Shown here piece by piece: positions 47,749-60,870 of a DNA stretch of 64,000 nucleotides. Every line of letters begins with the position of its first letter. Positions within the stretch are counted from its first letter, which is position 1. Where the stretch lies: positions 126,046,001 to 126,110,000 of the forward strand of contig JBITNC010000001.1 in assembly GCA_050084985.1 (NCBI GenBank), written 5' to 3'. The stretch is from Nageia nagi. Its lineage: Eukaryota; Pinophyta. The position numbers were made by a program, and so were the translations under genes. The notes beneath the pieces are model-generated. The model saw only the letters and a program-made list of their open reading frames with translations, was not told the DNA's origin and ran no database searches.

Positions 47749-47789
47749 CTACAAATAATGAAATATATAGGTTAACTCAAGAGGTAGTC

Positions 47790-49420
47790 ACTCAATATAT
47801 TATTTTAATTTGGAAGCACCCATAATTTTATTGAGCCAAGGTTGGCCAAACAAGTCAATTATTTCATATACCCTCAAAATAACTTTGAAGTGATGATAAA
47901 AAATGGTAGAAAATTTGCTTATAAGGGAAAATATCATAATGTAAGACTTACAATAGATTATTATTAGATGTAGTGTGATATTTATGTACATCCCTTGGGA
48001 GGATATATGTAATCCTTGAATTCCAATGCTTACAAATATTGGGACCCATTTTATAAGATTTTGTTGAATTATGGATGAAGTTCATTATCATAGTAGATCC
48101 ATATACTCTTAGAGTACATGTGGGGCCTTCTCAAATTATATGTTCCCATTTTTTGGAGAAGCTTATTCACAAAAGGGTAAATGGGATGATGGTACAATTA
48201 TTTTAATTTCAACTAGTTGCAAAAGGACATGATGAGCTAGAGGAATTGCAATAACTATTTCAATATCATGTAATAATTTTTGAAGAACCCAAAGGGTTAC
48301 CACCAAACTACCCTCATGACCATGCTATATAGTTCTTATTAGTAATTAAACCACCAAAAATTCAGCTATATCATTATCCATCCCCTACTAAAGAATGAAA
48401 TCAAATGATTGATGCAAGATATGCTGGAGATAGGGATAATTCAACTAAATATTAGACCTTACTCTTCCCCTTTGTTGCTAGTACAAAAGAAGGATAGATC
48501 TTGGCACATGTATATTAACTTTTGGGCTCTCAACAAAATCTTAGTAAAAGATAAATTTCCTATTCCTATCATTAATGAATTACTAGATGAAATATATGGT
48601 GCTAATTTATTTTCCAAAGTAGATTTACTGTTGGGCTATCATCAATTTTGGCTCCATGAGGAGGATATTTCAAAAATGGCTTTATGTACATTTGAAGATC
48701 ATTATGAATTTTTGGTGGTTCCATTTGATCTTAATAATGCTCCTTCTACCTTCTAGAGATTGATGAATTAGGTATTCTACCTTTATCTTTGAAATTTTAT
48801 TTTAGTTTTCTTTGAAGAGATTTTTAGTTACAAGAAAACTCTGGAGGACCACCTAGCCCATCTAGATCAAACATTATAAATTCTCCAAGATAATTAATTG
48901 TATACCAAGCATTCGAAGTGCACCTTTATATAATGGGTGATATAATACCTAAGGAAAATAATTTTAAAGGAAGGTATCAAGGTAGATACCCCAAATATTG
49001 TATATATATATATTTCACCTTTGTTTAAATCACTTAAAAGGATACGTAGATTCCTTGGATTGATTAGGTACTACCACAAGTTTGTGAAGTATAATAGAAA
49101 TATTACTACTCTACTCAAATTTTTACTCAATAAGGACTCATTTAAGTGATCTCCCATTACAAAGGAATCATTTTGTAAGTTAAAAGAAGCCATGTGCACC
49201 ACCCCTACATTATCCTTGCTAGATTTCTATAAAATATTCATCATTGAGAGGGATGCTTTGAGAGTTGGTATTGTTATAGTTGTAATGCAATAAGGTAAAT
49301 CCTTAGTTTTTACTAGCAAGGCATTAAACTAGGTTGTAATTTGGCTAAGTCTACATATAAAAAAGAGATGATTTGGATCATAGGCTCATGTTTAGACAAA
49401 CTTACCAGAATTCATGGATG
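47790..49420 (+). pseudogene. gypsy-1 pol: RT and RNase H (broken, no integrase)
   Basis: RT is recognisable at 48,409-48,890: MLEIGIIQ, SSPLLLVQKKD, ALNKILVKDKFPIP, LFSKVDLLLGYHQ, then VVPFDLNNAPSTF. The catalytic box reads FFEE at 48,808-48,819 where FxDD is expected, so both metal-binding aspartates are lost. RNase H near 49,230-49,330 shows FIIERDALRVGI and FTSKALN. The preceding 47,790-48,300 should be protease/linker but is too decayed to read. Integrase is missing before the 3' LTR. Confidence 0.85.
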
Positions 49421-49620
49421 AGGGTGTCATAAAGCTGGAACTTGAAATAATTTTATAACAATGCACTCTTCAACTATGTAATTAAACCATCATTGAAGTT
49501 CTTATCCATTAGTGTGGCTTAGCATTAGAAGATACAACTTAGGATATAGCATGTTATCTTCAATAGGAGTTTCTTAATGTTTAGCTTTAAGTACAAAGCT
49601 CTTTTCCAAGAGTAGTGATA

Positions 49621-50028
49621 TGTTAGGATTCCACATCTTAACATAAATAATTAAGTTTAATTATGAATCATAGTTATTTTAATTAGTGGCTTATGTCCAC
49701 TAATGATATGAACTATTATATTCTTTTAAGATGAATTCCAATTAAGGTTAAGGTAGGAAGTCTATAAATATTTATAATAGGGATAAAGAGAAGCTTACTA
49801 GAAAATCAATTATTGTTTGAGTTGAAAGGAGGAAGCTCCAATGAAGCGACCTATAATTTGAATTGCTATTAGTAAAGTGATTATGTTATAGTATGTGGTT
49901 ATTAATCTAAGCATATTATTTCAATTAGTTTACTTGTTGCATTTCAAATCTGCTAGCTATTTTGTATTTAAATATTTCTTTTGGTATTCAAGGTAAAATC
50001 CCTTTTCAATTCTGTTAGGTTCTTAACA
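49621..50028 (+). mobile_element. gypsy-1 3' LTR
   Basis: Begins TGTTAGGATTCCACATCTTAA and ends TTCTTAACA. It pairs with the split 5' LTR and the solo copy at 24,207. By eye the pair is about 80-85% identical, older than the copia LTR pair, which fits the nesting order. Confidence 0.9.
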
Positions 50029-51330
50029 ATTAATCTCTCAACAAACCCTTGAATTTTTCCCAAGAAAAGAAAGGTAGTTGATTCTCATGTTTGAAGGATT
50101 CAAAATGACATTCCCACCAAACTAATCTATGATCTCCCATTTTTAATCTAGAAAATGAAATTTTCTAAATATCATTTTCAACACATTTAACTTGAAACTA
50201 TACCTCATGTAGTTTCAACCATCCTACTTTTAGAAGGTGGACTTACTTTGGTTCGCATATATTGGCTCAAAATTATGAATATTTGCACCAAGCCTATTTC
50301 TTTTTGGATCTTTATTATGAATCTCATTCTACTGATGTTTCTTCCATGTCCTATTTTAATAATGGCCTAGGTTTTGCCTTCTTTTATCCTATTTCTATTC
50401 ATTAATAGGTGTATTTTTCTTTTGATTTTTGAACCAACAAAGTTGTTTAGGACTCTTTTTATTATCATTATTATTTTGTTCAACATTATTAGATTTGAAA
50501 TTATCATTTGCCATCTTTCTTAAAGTCAAATTGAACTTTTCTCTTTTTGCAAGATTAAAGGCTTCATGGATCGAATCATGCTAATGAAAGTTGATGGTGA
50601 TTCCAATTTTGGTTTCAAGACCTAGAATGAATCTCTATGTTTTTAGTTTTCATACATATTAAAGGCTAGTATGTATTTGAACAATTTGATGAATTACTTA
50701 TAGTATGCTTCAATTGAGAGATTTTTCTATTCTAGCTTGAAAAACTCATTTTACCTTTCTGCATAATACTCATTTGTTAAGTATCCCTCCTTCAAAAGTT
50801 TGACAAACGTGTTCTATTTTACATAAATAATTTGGTTATTAGAATTCACTAAATAAATATGCCATCATTTGGATGCAATTTCTATTAAGTATAAAGCTTC
50901 CGTAGTGGTCCTAGTATTTGTTCCATATCCTTTTATTACAAAGTGAGACTCTAACTTTGTTATCCATCCTTCATTCTCCTCTACATTTTTACCATTAAAC
51001 TTAGAGGGATGAAAGTGTATCATATCCTTAGTAAGTTCAGTAGTGAGTTGAGATTTCAACTATAATAAAGGATCATCATGCACATCTTGTATATCCATTC
51101 CAAGTTGGATGTTCTAGAGTTGGGTAATCAATTATTGATTTTCATGAAGTTGTTCTCTCATTTGTTTCACCACTACATCAATGGTGACCCTCATTATCAG
51201 TATCCATATTTGAGATATTTTATTAAGGAATATTTCTTATAAACCTGCCTTGGTTCCTACCTCTTCCATGATCCCTAAACCCTCCTTTACCTCTATGAGT
51301 CTCAACCATTTTCTTCTACAAGTAAAATAG
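50029..51330 (-). mobile_element. gypsy-2, right part: gag
   Basis: Minus-strand reading from 51,310: a basic Gly/Arg-rich start (GGFRDHGRGRNQGRF), then KFNGKNVEENEGWITKLESH (50,865-51,059), then LLKEGYLTNEYYAERKNEF and a Lys/Asn-rich region near 50,480. At the inner edge is PFFSWEKFKGLLRD (near 50,040-50,085). Its continuation FYPLGHRYKKLIK lies at about 37,570-37,620 on the other side of gypsy-1, proving that the two parts are one element. Stops are frequent. Confidence 0.8.
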
Positions 51331-51372
51331 CTATGAATACTTTAAGATAAGTAGATAGAATTTAATAATCAT

Positions 51373-51386
51373 GGCCTCTGATACTA
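51373..51386 (-). other. gypsy-2 primer-binding site
   Basis: On the minus strand TAGTATCAGAGGCC, close to the initiator tRNA-Met complement TGGTATCAGAGCC, just upstream of the gag start. Confidence 0.78.
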
Positions 51387-51388
51387 AC

Positions 51389-53484
51389 TATAATACACTA
51401 AAAAAATAAATTTAAACCTTACACTTTCTATTTGCACTCTAATCAAGGTTTCATAAAAATGTTTTAATTTTTATATAGATTACTATGATCAACATTAGTG
51501 AGAATCAAGTTTGCATCATCATTAAAGACAATGTTACAGATATAACAAACTTCATCTAGCAAAATCATTACTACTAGATCAACTTGCATTCAAAAGTTAT
51601 AATGATAACAACCCATCCTAGATTTGAAAATCATTAGAATCTGGTTCATCTATGAAGTTTGTTATCTTATATCCTTCATCGGGAACCATAGTACACCTCA
51701 TACAATTTATTACCTTACTAGAATCTCAAAATATATTCTTAGTTTGAGTTGAATATATGTATTGTAAAATTTTGTAATTTGTAGTTCTAGGTGTATACAA
51801 GTGGATTAACTAATGATGCCTCAAGTTTACTAAGCTCACTTAGACTTTTGGGTCAAGCTTTCTTTTTCTAGATAGTAACCTAAATACAATGATATAAAGG
51901 ATTCTTTATAGAGTGATGTTCTTATTTGTAAGGTATTTTTGTTCAAACATAAAAAAGTAAAAGCTTAATTCATCATTTGAAAATGATTGAACATTCATAC
52001 AACTTGTAAAAATAAATGTATTTATAATTTATGTTAAGGAAAGTGACTATATATTCATCCTTTTCCAATATTAAAGCCCCTACACATTTGAAAGAAACAT
52101 TCAAACTTAATTCTTGATAAATTTTACTTGTAGCATACTAAATTAAATAACTTTATAATGGATTTCATCAAGATATAACTTTTAGAAAATATTATGAGCT
52201 ATAAATCATTCTTGCATTGAAATCATTATTGTATTCAAAGTATACTAGCAAGTGTTAAACCAATATATAACACATTTGTATTACCATATTTGAAAAATAA
52301 AGGCAACTTTACATCAATGTTGTATCATTGTAGTATAATTCTATTCATTACAAAACTCGACCATCAAGATACATAGGTGAACTAATGCCCTTCAAAAACT
52401 ATTTTTAGTTACATTGTATTCATACCCAAAAACTAGAAACAACTTCTATTGTATTGTTTCTCATATGTACAAAATAAAAAGAGTATCATAAACTATTAAT
52501 AAGAGTTCAAAAACTACTTCTTCAACCCTAGTTTATGAGTTCACTCCCTGTTCTTAAACAAAATATGTAAGGGATGAGAAATGCATTCTCAATAAGGTGG
52601 TTTACATCCACTTTAGAGATACAAGTGATATAATAATTGTAAATGAAAAAATACACCTATTCAATGTATGCCTTCATTCATACTTCATGGAATAAACATT
52701 TTACAAATGTTAATTTATTGTTATGCTTAAATAATAATAATTTTACTCAATGCAAGTTTCCATCCATGCAATATAAAGTAAAGAATGTAACATGTATTCC
52801 AACAATAATCTACAGGTTTGTCAATTTAATGTTTGGTTAAGTTAAGAGGATTTCCAATCTAAGGTCAGGGTGTATTAAAATCCCATTCAAGATTCCCTCA
52901 CTATTAGTTTTTTTCCACTTCATTTAAGTTAGTAGGATCATCTAGTATCCTAATAGGTCTGATGACATGCTACATGTCAAAAAAGTATTATAAGTAAATA
53001 TGCAAGACACAACAACACAATACAAATATTTAGGTTTTCACATAATCTTATATATTTTGCAATGAGTTATTTAGTAAATAAAGAATAAGAATAATTTATA
53101 CTTTTCCTTGAAATGGAAATAGAAATATCTAAAAACCCCATTCATTCTTATGAGAAAAACTCAAAACATAGGGAATTTTTAATACTCATATGAATACAAG
53201 AGGAAACTATGAATACCATATAAATGTAACTAAGAGAAAAATTCCACTTACATGTAAGTAAAGAGGGAACCAGTCAAACCACCACGCTATTAGAATCAGG
53301 TCACATTGTCTAGGCATCCAAAATAACATAAACACCACTCCAATGACCATGATCGAGCTTCTAATGTCAGTTTCTTGCAACTATATCTTTTATCTCTTTC
53401 CTGCACCCTATGCTTCTAGAAAGTAATGTACTAGAACCCCCCAAGAATGTTAATCTAGTTTAACAAACAAGGTAATGACCTTCA
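51389..53484 (-). mobile_element. gypsy-2 5' LTR (right end of the outermost element)
   Basis: It lies next to the primer-binding site. The part from 51,901 on recurs at 60,859-62,511. No coding content is visible. The right end is set by the limit of that similarity near TTCA at 53,484. The matching 3' LTR, expected left of 35 kb, was not found. Confidence 0.6.
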
Positions 53485-55199
53485 TACTAGAAGTTGATCT
53501 TTGAAAATTGGTTCATCTATAGTAGCTCCTTTGCTTACAATTTATGAGCGAATGAATATTGCACAATCTCAATGAATAAAATAATTTGGCCTTTAGATAA
53601 TCATTGATTCCACACTTCAACTTTATATTACTTTCAAATCCTTGAAGATTATTAAATAAATTCTCCCTCATCATTGAACTTATCTAATTTAGGTTCATTA
53701 TTCATTCCCATGAGAATATCATTTCTAATTTCTATGTTAAAGGGATTCAATTTATATTTTATGGTAAGAGAACCTTAATACTTTTATGAAATTAGGTGAA
53801 GTCAAGATTTCAACCTTGTAAAGTATTCAATGCTAATATTATAGGTAACATGAGTTCAAACCCTAGCATTGGTGCTACCGTTAGCATTGATACTTTTTTT
53901 ATCAAATGTTTGATCATTATTCATTTTATTTTATGCTTTATTTTATGTCTTTATATGAGCATAAATATGCATATGAACTTTCATAGAAATATTCTTTATA
54001 TATATCATACTCACAAAATATATAATCAAATACATACAAGAAGCTTTAGTTTCTTTCTTAAAGAAAAAATGTGACCTATTTGAAAAGCAAGTATTCCAAC
54101 ACTAATTGAGAGATGGATATACTAAGGTACACACCAATATATTGAATGCTTTTAGTGATCCCTAAGAATAACCTAGGTAGAAACTAAAGTAACAATCATA
54201 TTTAATTATGGTTAATATATCTAATAATAACAATGAAATAATAGTAGATAATAATAATCTAAAGTACGTAACACATATAAATATATATTAATAACTTCTT
54301 ATATTATTAAATCAAATCTAATGAAAACTTACAGTGTTGAGAAAGAGATTCAAAAAGATAAATAGCTATCGCTTTAATTGGGTACTATGTAAATTACAAC
54401 TTATCAAGAATGTAGTTATTAGAATGTGAATCTTTTACACAAATGTTATAAAGTGGCTCACATTTATGTTAGCATATGTGCCCATGCTAGGGATTGGTAT
54501 TCAAAATTAAGAAAACATCCATGTTATAATCCTTGCAATTTAGTTTTCATAATCAATATCCAATCATATTATAATGATTGAAAAACCTAATCTAGCATGT
54601 AATAATGAATAGGAAAATGATAAAGCTCATGTGATAATTAAATTTCAAACTCAATAGGTAGTGTTGAATAATATCTTAAAGTAGTAGTTGAGCATGAATA
54701 TTAGGACAAATATGTGATTACCTCCTTATGTAGATCAATCCTCCATTTATAAGCAAGTAATATATTAATATGCATGCCTAGAAGCACAAGAAAAGATAAA
54801 CATATATGAGAAGACATTTGTAGCAACCGATCATAAGATATAATACATAATTATCTTATATAAAGTTGAACCTAATAAACTTAAACCTAAAGGTGAATAA
54901 AATTAAGTGTCAACAATTTCCTTATGAGTTTTACAAGATATTTGAAGATATGATTGGTTAATATTTACTTAGAGTTTATTGAAAAGCTATTCTCTTTCAC
55001 TCTTTAGGTAAAATTATAATTAAATGAAGCACTAAGTTTATCCATAAGTAAGGATATACAAAGTTGATGAGTAGTTGGTATCTTGTTAAGCTTCTTAATA
55101 TCAATTATAATATTATTGATAAAGATATTTCTCTTTACCTTCAAGCCTTGTACATCTAATTGGTTATCCAAAATTAACTAGTTTTGTTCCAAACACTTT
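53485..55199. other. Intergenic, no gene seen
   Basis: A 92-codon frame (53,796-54,074) is low-complexity and hydrophobic. A GAGTTCAAACCCTAG stretch near 53,851 resembles a Pol III B box but has no A box at the right distance. No other structure is seen. Confidence 0.4.
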
Positions 55200-56250
55200 A
55201 TCTTGGATAATGTCATTATTGTTAGGGAGGGGTTAGAGCAAGCCAGATTATCACATTAAAATCCCATATGCATTAAAATATGTTTAAAAAATCCTTATGA
55301 TCCTATTGAGTTGAATTTCATTTATTTTATGCTTCATTCTTTTATATTTGGATCACATTTTATTTAATCTATTAAAATACTCCTTTTTAAATATTCAACA
55401 ACTTCTAATCTTAATAACACCCAATTTATAGTAATTAGATCATTTCAAAATATTTATTAAGATTATCACTTAGTTCCTTTATATGTGTTAGCTTATGAAG
55501 CTTTTGGTTATTTGCTTACCTATAAATCCCTACATGGTTTAGTTAGAGGCATTTATTTTCCTCTATTGAATAATAATTTGAATATTGGTTTACTAAAAAA
55601 CTCATTTTAGTAAAAAATATCAATTTTGTTCCAAGGTGCTTTCCATTACATATGTTTACCATTATTTATATTGGGTTGTATCTCATAATTGATATAACAA
55701 AATTGAAAATATTATTCATGAATTTATTTGATTTGAATCATTAATGAAGGAATAATTTCATAGGGTAGCTTAGGATGTGTTTTATCTCCACACACCTATA
55801 GAAAAAATGGGACTTTTGGATTGCAAGAGATAAAATATAACTCTATATTAAATTGATAGTTCATTTGTAGTAAAAGAAAATGAGACCTAGAAAATTCTTC
55901 TTATACATCTTCTTTCTATAGGTTATGCATTCAATCATTTAGTTTTAAGAGCAATGAACTTTTTTTCTTTCTATCTAGCCCCTATTCCTATAAACAATTA
56001 GACCCTTTTATTGTGGAGAAACAATGGTAAGCCTAGGAGAAAATTAAACCTTGGTTGTTTTGGAAAGCTGATAGTATTTGTAAAGGATTATCCATGAATA
56101 ATTTAAATTTGTTTATGTCCTATATATTTATACATTATGTGAATCCTCTTTCTTTTTTACATTGGGTACATGCTAAAAATCTCTATATAATGGGCATTTT
56201 TATAGTGATGGACTTTTACTGCCATCAAAAAAGAGATTGGATTCCCTACA
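55200..56250 (+). mobile_element. LINE (L1-type) reverse transcriptase C-terminal relic
   Basis: Plus-strand text VPLYVLAYEAFGYLLTYKSL followed by HGLVRGIYFPLLNNN (55,465-55,590) matches the RT stretch before the FADD catalytic box of plant LINEs. The box itself is decayed. Downstream, KIENIIHEFI then PIEKMGLLDC (about 55,705-55,840) match the RT thumb region whose live form has (R)VAWDxxCxPKxxGGLG. A weaker tail runs to the microsatellite at 56,261. Stops and frame changes are frequent. Confidence 0.7.
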
Positions 56251-56259
56251 CATAGTTTG

Positions 56260-56260
<1 letters not shown>

Positions 56261-56341
<81 letters not shown>
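56261..56341. repeat. (TA)n microsatellite, about 40 units
   Basis: Uninterrupted TA dinucleotides immediately after the LINE relic. Reading frames through it are artefacts. Confidence 0.98.
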
Positions 56342-56346
<5 letters not shown>

Positions 56347-57439
56347 ACAATACTAATGATATTATTATTGCTTCTACAACTCTATCCAATTGGTAAAAAT
56401 TCAATTTAGGTAATAAAAATTTTGATGGATTGAATGGGGTTACTATTTTCATGCTTCTTTTTATATTATAAACACATGAAAGGTTATTCTTAGGTTTCAT
56501 AATATTTTCTTATTATACATAAGTTAAATGAAAAATATAACCTTTTTTAATTTAAAACTAAATGGTGTGTAAGATATGATACAAACTGGAGATCTTTTCT
56601 TACATGGAGAGCCTTCATTGTAAGAACCTCCATGTTGAATACAACTTGTGCACTTATGTGTTGCATATTACAAATTTTCTTTTTGATATGAAATCAAGTC
56701 TTATTAGTCTTTATATTTCATGAAATACCCATTTAAGTAGTACTTGTGACTATAACCTTGTGACCACCCTCTAGGGTTGTATCCTAAAATACTTTTGAAT
56801 CTAAAATTTCTTATATGAATGCAATATAATTATGTAATATTGATTCCATGGTGTGTACAAAATCTTTCTTTGATATCTAGTGCCATATGTGTGTAGTCAT
56901 TTTATAGGAATGGGAGTGTAGTTTTAGAGATTATCTATTAATGAAGGTTACTTGGGTGATATATTAGTTGTTTACCAATACTATCTTCGACTTCATGATT
57001 GAATATAAGGACTCAAAATTTCATTTCACTTCTATTACTAATTTGGTAAGGGACTTACCCTACATTTGGCTTAAGTGGTTGGGTATTTTACATTAGGGTT
57101 TGTGTTAATTACTTAAATGTATAATCATTTAGGTTTTTCTATGTTGTTGGTAAAATTTACATTAAGATTTTAATAGAATTGTGTTTGCATGTATTACAAG
57201 TTCATGGTATTCTAGTGGGTATTCATTTGGATGCATAAGGATTCCATTATTTTCTTATTTTATTTATTATAGTTAACAACCATAGAATTAAACTGATAAT
57301 TCATGGAAGAATTACTTTATTATTGATAGTATACATATCTTATCACTATTGCATTGGAGAATCAATTGAGATATATGTATTATTATTAATAAGTTACATG
57401 TTTTATTAGAAAATTATTTCAAATTAAATGCTTTATTTG
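56342..57439. other. Intergenic, no gene seen
   Basis: AT-rich sequence without recognised motif; it may be further LINE or repeat sequence. Confidence 0.4.
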
Positions 57440-60400
57440 GTTAATTATTTATATCATCCTTTTTATTCAAATTTTTAAAGTTTTACCCAAATTTTATTGA
57501 ATTCATTAACTAGTTCATTTTTTTTTAACTTGTAGGAATTATTTAACTTTACTTTTGATTTATTTTCCATTTTATATTTTTCTTGAAATATCTTTAGCAA
57601 TGAATTAATCTATCAACACTTCCATTAACTAAATATTAATTTTATTTCAATGTATCTCTAATAATACTAAACAAAAAAACTTGGCTAAGAAACTATTATC
57701 ACATGGATATAAAAGGGCTTAATTCTTAAAAATCATAAATGAATAATAAGATTATCCATTTAATTGAATTTAGCAAACTAAATTTTTGTTTTTCTATTAC
57801 ACCTTATTTATTAGATCTTATTCCAAAATGGATTATATTCTTTAATCTCTTCTTTTGAGCTATTTTCTTCTATTATATTCTTCAACCAATTTGGTTAGTT
57901 TTTCTAATTGTTATCTTTCAAATTTGTTAAGTTCATCACTTAGTGTTCATGGTAGTTATGGATATGGAACCTTCAAATTTATTTGTTTACATGTTCAAGG
58001 TATCTCATTCATTTCTTTCATCCCTTTATCATGATACTTTATTGGTAAGTTTTGAAATATTTATATTCTTGAAAAACATTCAATGATCATATCGCTAAGG
58101 ACATCATACACAATATCATATTTTCTATAAAATGAGGATTCATTAAATTATATCAAGAACAATAATTTTTATCATATCAACTTGAACTTTATATTCTTCT
58201 AAAACCTTCAATATATTAACCAATCAAGGTTTCTTTCTTTTTCTTATTAGTTATAGTTTCTTTTATATTTTAATTTGATTTTTATTCATGAAGCTCTTGC
58301 TTATTAATCATTTTTAACACCAACATTAATTATGTCTTCTTCATTACAATATTTTTCATATTCATAATCTTTAAATTTAATTTATCTTTATCGAGATGAC
58401 TTTCCTCTCTAATTTTTCATCCATTCTACACATTTTTCAAATTCTTTATTTGTGAGATGTTCCCATAGAAATATTGATGCATCCAATTTGGATTTATCAC
58501 CAAAATATAAGCTTTAAATTAAACCAATGGGATCATGAAAATTATACTAACATGAAGCTTATGTGATATTCTATTGTATATGAAAGTTTGATAATCTCAA
58601 TGCAACATCATATGGAAAAAAAATATATCATCCATAAATGCATGGGATTTATGAAGAACATATAAAATTATTATCTTCTACATGTATATACTTTATAGAT
58701 ATTTCCATGATGGAATCTTTTAAGAAAAATGTGGATCTAGATCATGCAAGGATTTAAATAAATCCTAGTAAATAAGATTATTTGACCAAACACTCAGAAT
58801 CCCATACCCATAAATCCAACTTATTTCAAGATCCTTCTTCAAATTGCCATAAAAAATATGTAAATTCTTAAGATGATCCTTTTGTAAACCTTTCCATAAC
58901 TTTACAAAATTCACTTGTTATGGTTTTATAGATTATGGGTATTCTTTATCTAAATTTGGAATAGCTTTCTAAATTCATCTTTCAGATCCTTTGAAATCTA
59001 AATCAATCTAAATTATAAAATTATATTAATAAGAGTAAAATATAAAAAAGGAAATTTATTATCTTTATATTTTTTTAAAATACATGATTAATAACTACAT
59101 ATAATATCATATTAAGTAACTTATATATGATGCAAAATTTATTGGAATTTACTAATTAATAATATTATTTACATTCCAAATATATCTTGTCAGGGATAGT
59201 GTAAGAAGTAGGGTCCACTTTATGGAGAAAAAGTTAAAGTGTTCCTTGATTTTCATGTTTAGTCACACTTTATCTTAAAATTTGAAGTACTTAGATGTGG
59301 AGTCTTGAAAAAGTTCACTAAGGTGAAAATGTAGTGCGTAAAGTCTAGTTTTGAAATATGTAATTTATTCTAATACCTAGATATTAATAATTAAATTTTG
59401 ATAGGGATAAGAAGAAACCACTTTTAAAAATAAACTATTTTAGGACCTAAATTAAATATTTTTTTTAAATCCTTTTGAGAAAATACAACTAATACATTGA
59501 AGCTTTTCCTAGAAAATTTTTTATAATTTTTTCATGAATATTTATTATATTATTAATTTTTATTTTTTGTGATTGTTATTTCGAAAACTACTTGTGTCCA
59601 ACATGCATAACTTGACCTAAACTTATTAATTTTTTTTAAAATTTTATATAGAATTATCTATATCTTGTCCTCATATGTTTTATTTTTAAAAATTTATAAA
59701 AAATAAATAAATAAATAAAAAATAATAATTTAACAATTATTGTTATCTTCTAGTAAGACATCCTCTTTATTTGGACTCATCTTCTTGCACCCACCCATCA
59801 AATCATAAAATATATTGTTACATGTATGTAGGTGCATAAAAAAGATTTTTTTACTTATTCTAAAATCATATTATTATTGGAGAATACAACAAAGAGTGTT
59901 TTCATTAATTAAGAAGATGGGTTTAAATACAATATTGGGAGTATTTTCATATAATAATGAAATAACCACCATGATATGAAACCCTAATGTACATTAGTGA
60001 TAATACTAATGTATATTATTATTTATTTATCTAATGTGTTATTAATAAAATCCCTTGATAATACATTAGGTCTTCAGAGAACATGAGAGGAAGCTCTAAA
60101 AATATTCAAACCTTTAATTGTATAGAGATTTGGTGAAGATATCTGAAATGTGCTTCTTCATGGAAATGTAATGGAGTTGAACGTTGTGCACTAAAACATG
60201 GTCATGGATTAAACACACCTAGAAAAAGTTAATTATTTAAATCTACTTATTTACTAGACATAATGCTACTTTATTTATGCTTTTATATATTATGGTGTTG
60301 ATATAAATGTATACGTGATTCCCAAAATCAATAACCTTGGTTTACATAATCTATTACATAAGGATCAATAATATATAATTAGAGAATCCTTTAACATAAT

Positions 60401-60870
60401 ATTGTAAGTTCATGTGAGCTAAATACACATCTTTACTATAATGTTTAGAAAATTATTTAATATCCGACCTATTTCTCACCCTTTTTGGCCATTTAGAGGA
60501 TGATGATCTCTTTCATGATTTAACATTTTTATATTTAAAGTACAAACATAAATCATTTTATTATTTATATAAATTTTAATTTACTATAATAATACATATT
60601 TATATATATTTCCTTTTCTCTATAATAATATTTTATTATAGAAAAAATATGAGTTTTTAAGAGAAGCAATACATCCACTAAGCACTTAAATAATAATAAT
60701 TTTCTATTCAAGAGGATTTCGATGATGGAATGGATTTGTATATATTTGTTATAATAAAATCATCCAAATTTATCATGAGCATTGATAATAATATATTTAT
60801 ATATCTATATACACCTATTCAACATATCTCAAAAGTATAAAATCAATTTCATATCATATTCTTTCTAAAG
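57440..60870. repeat. ~3.3 kb dispersed repeat, copy B (partner 18,950-22,290)
   Basis: Same orientation and order of landmarks as copy A, and it also overlaps the family of the 15,057-16,222 repeat (57,440-58,030). It carries a 605-bp insertion at 59,193-59,797 that is absent from copy A. It ends abruptly near 60,859 against the gypsy-2 LTR copy. Confidence 0.7.
59193..59797 (+). mobile_element. Non-autonomous TIR DNA element, 605 bp
   Basis: Copy A of the host repeat reads CTTGTCAAATCAT at the empty site (20,748-20,760). Here CTTGTCA is followed by 605 bp and then TCAAATCAT, giving a 3-bp TCA duplication. Ends are imperfect inverted repeats: GGGATAGTGTAAGAAG at the left, and TGGGTGGGTGCAAGAAG as reverse complement of the right (about 12 of 16 matching). 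There is no transposase frame. A 3-bp duplication with GGG termini is compatible with PIF/Harbinger-type mobilisation, but the class is not certain. A second copy lies inverted at about 34.2-35.35 kb. Confidence 0.75.

Larger units (their letters stand above)
37624..50028 (+). mobile_element. gypsy-1: Ty3/gypsy retrotransposon (contains the nested copia)
   Basis: Excluding the copia insert it is about 4.3 kb. It has a 5' LTR in two pieces, a primer-binding site, gag with knuckle, protease region, RT, RNase H, and a 3' LTR of 408 bp. No integrase is visible between RNase H and the 3' LTR, so the element is either internally deleted or was non-autonomous. Flanks AATAA and ATTAA are a probable target duplication with one mutation. 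It inserted into the gag of gypsy-2. Confidence 0.88.

Noticed and set aside
53840-53900. SINE at 53.85 kb
   Set aside because: A B-box-like GAGTTCAAACCC is present but no A box at a plausible distance and no second copy was noticed.
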